From the NCBI GenBank assembly GCA_029204225.1, contig CM055097.1, positions 34,162,804-34,226,803 on the forward strand: 64,000 nt of DNA, given 5' to 3'. Positions 59,145 to 64,000 of this stretch are shown here, piece by piece (within the stretch, counting starts at the first letter, position 1; the number at the start of each line of letters is the position of its first letter). The DNA is from Diphasiastrum complanatum (lineage: Eukaryota; Streptophyta; Lycopodiopsida; Lycopodiales; Lycopodiaceae). The notes under the pieces are model-generated. The model had not been told where the DNA came from. It worked only from the letters and a program-made list of their open reading frames with translations, and did no database searches. The position numbers were made by a program, and so were the translations under genes.

Positions 59145-60160
59145 GTCAGAGTTCGAGGAGGAAAGCGAAAACATAAGACAAACAGAAAGAAAAAGAAAGA
59201 GCAAAGACTTAGCTCTGATTGAAGCCCACTCATCGACGGAATCACAAGAGTATCCCTCAGCTTCGGACGATTGTGGATTTACAGCTTCAAACTTTTGCTT
59301 CAGTGTGCTGGAATTGGAGCTTGGCACTGCGCAAAGACTCTGGCTTGCTGAAACCGGGACAACAACATGCAATAGATCTTTGATGCTGACACCGACTGAA
59401 GGTTGGCAATACTTTCGCTCTTTAGAAAAGGATGGATGCGGGATTGCTGTCAAATCTGATCAGAAAGGAATCTGATTGACAGCAGGATCGCTGGTTCCCA
59501 CCTGAACTGATTGAACTGGTACTGCAGCAATCTGAGCCTATTTTCAAATGGAAAAAGCGTGTTGGAAAAGATTAGAAATAGTAGTTGATCTGACTGGAGC
59601 TGAGTTGTATTGAGGCTGAAAATCTGCACTGATGAAGTGCGCTGATTGGGCCAGCAAAAGTGCGCTGGATTTGCCTGCAAAAAACGCGTTGGAGGTTCCC
59701 TCAAAAGAACACTGGAGTAAGTAGAAAATTGCGCCCAATTAGCTCCAGAATTGCACCGTTTCTAGCTGCAGACATGCGCTGAAATTCTCTTGAAAAAGTA
59801 TGAGGTTGAAGGCATTAAATGCACTGAAAACATGCACCCTCTCTGCTGAAACCAGAGACCAGAAACATAATGGTAATTGCGGTAGAAAGTGCGCTCAAGA
59901 AGCTAGAACCAAAGTGCTGATTGGGCTGGGGAAAGTGCGCCCAAGTAAATCTTGAAAAAAAACGCTACCAATCCCCTTGTCAGAGTGTGCTGAAAATCTG
60001 CAGGTAGAGTGCTGGAACAGCAGCAAAGAGGGCACTAGAAGATCATTTGAATGCGCCCAACAATGATGAAGAAAAATGCGCCCTTCTTCCCCCTCAAATC
60101 GCTGAAAACTCTCTCCCTCTAGAGCACTACAGGAGGCTGGACAATGAGCTCTGATCCTCC
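59145..60160 (-). other. Gyp-C2 leader
   Basis: About 1 kb, AT-rich but dotted with GTGCGCT, GTGCGCC and TGCGCCC words (near 59636, 59659, 59731, 59773, 59888, 59935, 60051, 60077). A degenerate PBS (GCTCTGAT on the plus strand) is near 60150. No ORF. Confidence 0.65.
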
Positions 60161-60530
60161 TCGCTCTAACGAACAACATAACCACGTCGAAGGCAAACCT
60201 AGTCTGATCCACCCAGCCAATGCACTCTCTTATAGAACGCCCCTCCTAGCCCAGTGTGAGTTTGCATGGATGTGATAGGTGGTAGTTGTTGCTGACACCC
60301 ACCATTCACGATGCATGCATGGATTACTGTTGCATGCGGCGTCCCAGTCCAACACTGAAAGGACTGCATGGCCCCCTACTGTCATGCATGTGTCTGCATG
60401 TGTCCGCATGGGCATTATTGGCCCTCATACCAACTGCATGGTATGCATGCATGCCTCTGACCTGTCCTCTGCCCTCTAGTGGTTAGTTGCACCTAGAAGT
60501 ATTGTTGGGTCGGCACTGTTACGGTTTCTT
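60161..60530 (-). repeat. Gyp-C2 5' LTR
   Basis: Shares CCCCTCCTAGCCCAGTGT with the Gyp-C1 LTR and GTTGGGTCGGCACT with the Gyp-C2 3' LTR. Very rich in GCATGCATG. The outer boundary is uncertain by about 10 bp. Confidence 0.7.
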
Positions 60531-60537
60531 TTTATGT

Positions 60538-60685
60538 AAGTTTCTTGAATTATAGTTCAAGAAGCGTCGAGGAGAAGAGATGTTCATGATTGGAACGAAG
60601 AAACAGTACACTAGTCGAAGGAGCCAGATGCATGATGGCGCAGGCTCGATTGTCGAGTCTTCTTGAACTAGAATTCAAGAAACTT
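60538..60685. repeat. 148-bp foldback with 27-bp arms
   Basis: 60538-60564 and 60659-60685 are reverse complements at 26 of 27 positions. Each arm is also internally symmetrical (TTCTTGAA ... TTCAAGAA), which matches the heat-shock element pattern nTTCnnGAAn twice. It lies 0.2 kb downstream of the S21 gene's stop. It could be a small foldback transposon; no target duplication is clear. Confidence 0.7.
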
Positions 60686-60906
60686 CATCAAAGTAGGGGG
60701 TTCTTTCTCTTACTATCAATGTTGTCACCAAATTCTTTCATTTGAAGTACCGAGCGCTCGATCCATCCAGTAAAACACTAGATTCTTTCAAACCCAAAAT
60801 CTAAATCTTTGATTTTTTCGAGGAGAGACTTATTCTGAACCGCCTGAAAAGCTGATTCTTCAGATTGTAAAAAGGCGGGAAACATTGTTCCATTTGGAAG
60901 CACGGT

Positions 60907-61452
60907 TTAGTTTAGATATCCAAAAACTGTGGCGCACCTTGATCTTCTGCTCATTATCCACCTTAGCTTCTCCTTGAACTCCCTCCTTGCAATTCGCCGA
61001 TCTCGCTCTTTCCTTGCAAGAACCCGCCGCTCTGAGGGCTTCAGGTAAAACTGTCGCTTGCTCAGCTCATTTAGGGTTTTATCTTGACGCATAAGCCTCC
61101 CGTACTTGTTCAATGCAAGCTCAAAGTTATCATCCTTCACTTCTACATACACACCACGGACTTGATAACCTACTTTTGCGCCCATCCAAGATCCACTCAG
61201 TAGCTGCTGCCTTTTCAGCCCCCAGAAGCTCTCTAACTTGCAATCATAATCACAACGGTGTGTTCCGGCATGCCAAGCACAAGCCATGAATCCTCTAACA
61301 GCAGCAACAGGCAAAGGGAGGGCATAGGAGAGATGCGAAGCCGCATCAGTGATCTTAAGGCCTCCATGCGAAGACGATGCTACCAACCCTCCTGCGAGAG
61401 CTCCAAATCGTGACAAGCGTAGCAGTGGAGAGAGAACAGCCATGACCAACAT
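60907..61452 (-). CDS. Organellar ribosomal protein bS21-like (probably mitochondrial)
   Basis: A 181-codon uninterrupted frame. Residues about 100-150 match the bS21 family: GVYVEVKDDNFELALNKYG, then RQFYLKPSERRVLARKERD, followed by a very basic tail, as in bacterial S21 (about 70 residues). The first 35 residues carry no Asp or Glu and are rich in Leu, Ser, Ala and some Arg, as in organelle targeting peptides. The WMGAKVGYQ segment before the core recalls plant mitochondrial S21 proteins; this assignment is inference. S21 sits on the small ribosomal subunit and aids initiation in bacteria. Met4 has the better start context (GTCATGG); Met1 gives the full frame. No intron is needed. No coding decay despite the transposons around it. 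Confidence 0.8.
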   Translation of the reverse strand: MLVMAVLSPLLRLSRFGALAGGLVASSSHGGLKITDAASHLSYALPLPVAAVRGFMACAWHAGTHRCDYDCKLESFWGLKRQQLLSGSWMGAKVGYQVRGVYVEVKDDNFELALNKYGRLMRQDKTLNELSKRQFYLKPSERRVLARKERDRRIARREFKEKLRWIMSRRSRCATVFGYLN

Positions 61453-61999
61453 GTGTTATATGTATAGTACACTCTCCTCATCATCATCCTTGCTAAAATT
61501 ATACTCCAACATTGCTCTCGCCATGCCCCCAAGGCTCACCGTTTTCCTTTTAATTTTCACCTTAAAAGGATTAGACCTCAAAGGGTTTAGGGTTTTAGAT
61601 TTCTCCCATGGGTTGATACCAAACATCATTGCCCAATCATCAAAAAAGATTATAATGAATATGTTCATTATGACCATTAATCATCCACCACAACAGCACA
61701 ACATTCTCCTTCGAAAGTAGCAACTAAACCAAAATCAATAGCATTAGAAAACTTGGATAAAACATAGTAGACAAGAGACCAATAGTAGCATGATGATGTA
61801 TCACATTGAAATAATTGCAACTCTAAAAGAAGTCATATCAATCAAATGGCATGTTTAGTTGAAATATATTCAGCTAATATAGTGCAATAGTTGCTTGCTT
61901 TTTGCTCTTCCATGACATAGTAGAGCTCCCCAACATAAACACATAGTCTGAAATAGGATTTTTTGTTTTCTACACTAGTAGTTCAAATTGCATTGCATT
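61453..61999. other. Upstream region of the S21 gene
   Basis: AT-rich. It should contain the S21 promoter and 5' UTR, but no TATA box at a certain position can be named. No other gene seen. Confidence 0.4.
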
Positions 62000-62830
62000 A
62001 ACCATGAAGTACAAGATTATTAGAGGAAACATGATCCGAGTCATAAGTCAATGTGTCTTTGAGATACCTAAGAACATGTTTTGCACTCCTCCGATTTACC
62101 CTTAGGCTAGTCATAAATTGGCTGATTACTCCAAACACCTAAGTGATGCATGGTCTTGTGATAGTCAAATAAATCAAGAAACCAAATAACTATTTGAATA
62201 GAGTAGCATTGACTTCATTAGCACACAACTTGTTAACATTCTATTACATCAATGTAGAAACAAGGCTTGGAATCCAACTTACAAAAGTTTTTCAGAATAT
62301 CAAAAAAAAAAAAAAGACTGGAACAGATATAATTTGTCTTCATAACGTCGTACATATATTCTAGGGTAGAAATGTAGCTCACCCAAAACTTCATCTTGAA
62401 TTTCAGAAATAAGCTTCACGTCACTTTGATAGATATCCCAACAAAAATGTAAAGCAATCATCAAAATACAAATGATTAGAGTTCGTTTTGGCTACAAAAG
62501 CCAAGAATTCATCGACGTCAATATTTTCTTGTTGTGTGTATCCCTTTGCTACCAGTTGTGTGTATCCCTTTGCTACCAACTGTGTCTTATGTTTGTCTAG
62601 TGCCTCATCTATCTGACTTGTACTTCACCTTGTAGATCCACTTAGTACCTATTGGTTTAGATGATTCCACTAGATTCCATGTCTTATTATTTATGATAGA
62701 TATTTATTCTTCCTACGTGGCTTTTCTCCAATGGTCACTTTTAGCTACTTTCTCATAAGGTTTGAATTTGGTATTGTTAAGAACACTAGACATCAATGCA
62801 TAATTGATTTAAGATTTGGACTCTCTAGGC
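62000..62830 (-). pseudogene. Old copia fragment: RT and start of the RNase H connection
   Basis: On the minus strand, broken frames read as copia RT: KTWNLVESSKPIGTKWIY-like text near 62630-62700, YTQQENID near 62530, and the SAKHVLRYLKDTL connection near 62060-62100. Many stops and indels. A 24-bp tandem duplication (TGTGTATCCCTTTGCTACCA) is at 62534-62581. Confidence 0.7.
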
Positions 62831-63539
62831 ATTAGAGTTAGTTCGAGCACCAAAAGGGCCTTTTGTCAAGATGTTGTTTTTGACTATTCAACTATTCGAC
62901 GTACACATGGCCTAGTTATGTATTTACACATGTGAAATATCATAACGTTGTTCGCCGATCGAAAAAAAATTGGAACTTTCTGGTCATATTTTTGTACAAT
63001 TCAAAACTCCCGCCGGGCAAAGTCTTGACTTGTGATTGGACCGTACTTGCTCCCCGCAAGTTTTCCAAGGCTTTAACACTTTTCATATGTTACACTTTTT
63101 TTTCTTTAATGTTAATACACATATTATGTGACTTCCAATGAGTTAATTTGGAGTTATTTTAGTGATTTTCTATATTTAACTTTTCAGTTTAAGTATGGCC
63201 TGACAATGTTGCCTTGACAGGTAAGAAGACCAAGACGATAATTATCTACAATATGAGGATTTAAAGACAAGCATAGAAATTGTTGAAATTGCATAAAGAT
63301 TGGAATGACAAACATGCAACAGATCATAAATACCAACACTAAGATTTGCAAAATTTCAATATAAATACTTTGTAGGTTGCTTACATCTATTGAATTTCAT
63401 CTTATTACTCAAAATTGGTTATACTCTCATAAATTTCATTGCAATATTTTGATGTGCAGGTTCAGGCCGAAATCTCTACCAGGATACAAAAAGAAAAAAA
63501 ACAATGTTTCAAATGACTTCAAGATTGTCAAATATATAG
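62831..63539. other. Stretch without a recognised gene
   Basis: AT-rich; short open frames only. Confidence 0.5.
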
Positions 63540-64000
63540 TATTAAATATTTTTTAGAATGTACATGGTCTAAAAAATCAATAAAATATACGTGACTAGAT
63601 CCCTGATCAAGTGATATTTGATGGCAATGTGTTTCATTCTGAAATGAAACACATGGTCTTTCGTCAAATGAATAGTAGATGTGTTATTTATGTATAGCAT
63701 TAGCGGCTTGTTGGTGCTCTCGCCCAGTTCTTTGAAGAACCGTTTGAATCATGTCAGCTCATTAGCCATCTTGGCTGCAGCAGCATACTCTGCCTCACAA
63801 GATGATTGGGAAGTTATTGTCTGCCTATTCTGATGCGATGGTACAGCCTCCCAAAACACTCTTGGAGTCGTCTTTTGTTCACACAGACGTTGTAGTCAGC
63901 CATTAAAGGCTGGAAGCCTGAAGATCGAAGTGTGTGATCCTTTTTCTTGTACCACTGTCTGGTGGACTACTTCAGTCCATAGATGCTTTTGTGCATTTTG
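63540..64000 (-). pseudogene. Old copia RNase H fragment
   Basis: The minus strand reads SSCEAEYAAAAKMANELTW near 63755-63810, then RFFKELGESTNKPLMLY and FHSRMKHIAIKYHLIRD-like text, the C-terminal copia RNase H region, with stops. It continues beyond the window. Confidence 0.7.

Larger units (their letters stand above)
39579..60530 (-). mobile_element. Gyp-C2: second family-C gypsy element, fragmented by nested insertions and an inversion
   Basis: Pieces in minus order: 5' LTR 60161-60530, leader, gag N 58668-59144, [Cop-G with hAT-H], gag C and protease 50408-51246, RT N-half 50022-50365, then after the inversion RT C-half and RNase H N-half at 41977-42736 (plus), [Cop-E with Cop-F], RNase H C-part, integrase and chromodomain 39656-41046, and a truncated 3' LTR 39579-39639. 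Protein homology to Gyp-C1 runs on across each break, so one element explains all pieces. Confidence 0.85.

Overview
The window is nuclear DNA of a land plant. The evidence is spliced plant-style genes, Ty1/copia and Ty3/gypsy LTR retrotransposons whose primer binding sites all have the tRNA-iMet form TGGTATCA, chromodomain gypsy integrases, a DUF659-type hAT transposon and one nuclear gene for an organellar ribosomal protein. Roughly three quarters of the window is transposon sequence arranged as nests. The species is not identifiable from the sequence; the density of decayed elements suggests a large genome.

Layout. 1-674: two exons of an unidentified minus-strand gene, with a decayed tandem copy of one exon. 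3033-9016: Cop-A, a complete copia element (LTRs 98.7% identical, 5-bp target duplication) with a dead coding region. 9017-17516: mostly unannotatable AT-rich DNA holding a long TC microsatellite, a fossil coding region, a GC-palindrome minisatellite and a 483-bp hAT-type MITE (hAT-M). 17517-38101: a gypsy nest. Gyp-B1 (plus) meets Gyp-B2 (minus) head-on near 23637. Gyp-B2's pol is interrupted by Gyp-C1 (minus, 23751-33749), and Gyp-C1's gag is interrupted by Gyp-D (28384-32782). About 847 bp spanning part of Gyp-D and part of the Gyp-C1 gag has been inverted.

39579-60530: one second copy of the C family (Gyp-C2, minus) broken into pieces. Its RNase H region holds the copia element Cop-E, whose 3' LTR holds the copia element Cop-F (42780-48288, almost intact). 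Its gag holds the copia element Cop-G, whose 5' LTR holds a 5.1-kb hAT element (hAT-H, 51313-56422). An 8.0-kb segment (41977-50021) with one breakpoint in Cop-E and the other in the Gyp-C2 reverse transcriptase is inverted. 60907-61452: an intact minus-strand gene for a bacterial-type bS21 ribosomal protein, the only complete non-transposon gene seen. 61453-64000: non-coding DNA with two very old copia fragments.

Element names (Cop-A, Gyp-B1, etc.) are local labels. Within each element the genes have the usual jobs: gag builds the particle; protease, reverse transcriptase, RNase H and integrase copy and insert the element; LTRs carry promoter and terminator; PBS and PPT prime the two DNA strands. 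No element here looks fully functional. Cop-F is closest, with two frameshifts. The most unusual features are the two inversions, each pairing a breakpoint in an inserted element with one in its host element, and the short phased or palindromic GC-rich arrays in otherwise AT-rich element DNA.
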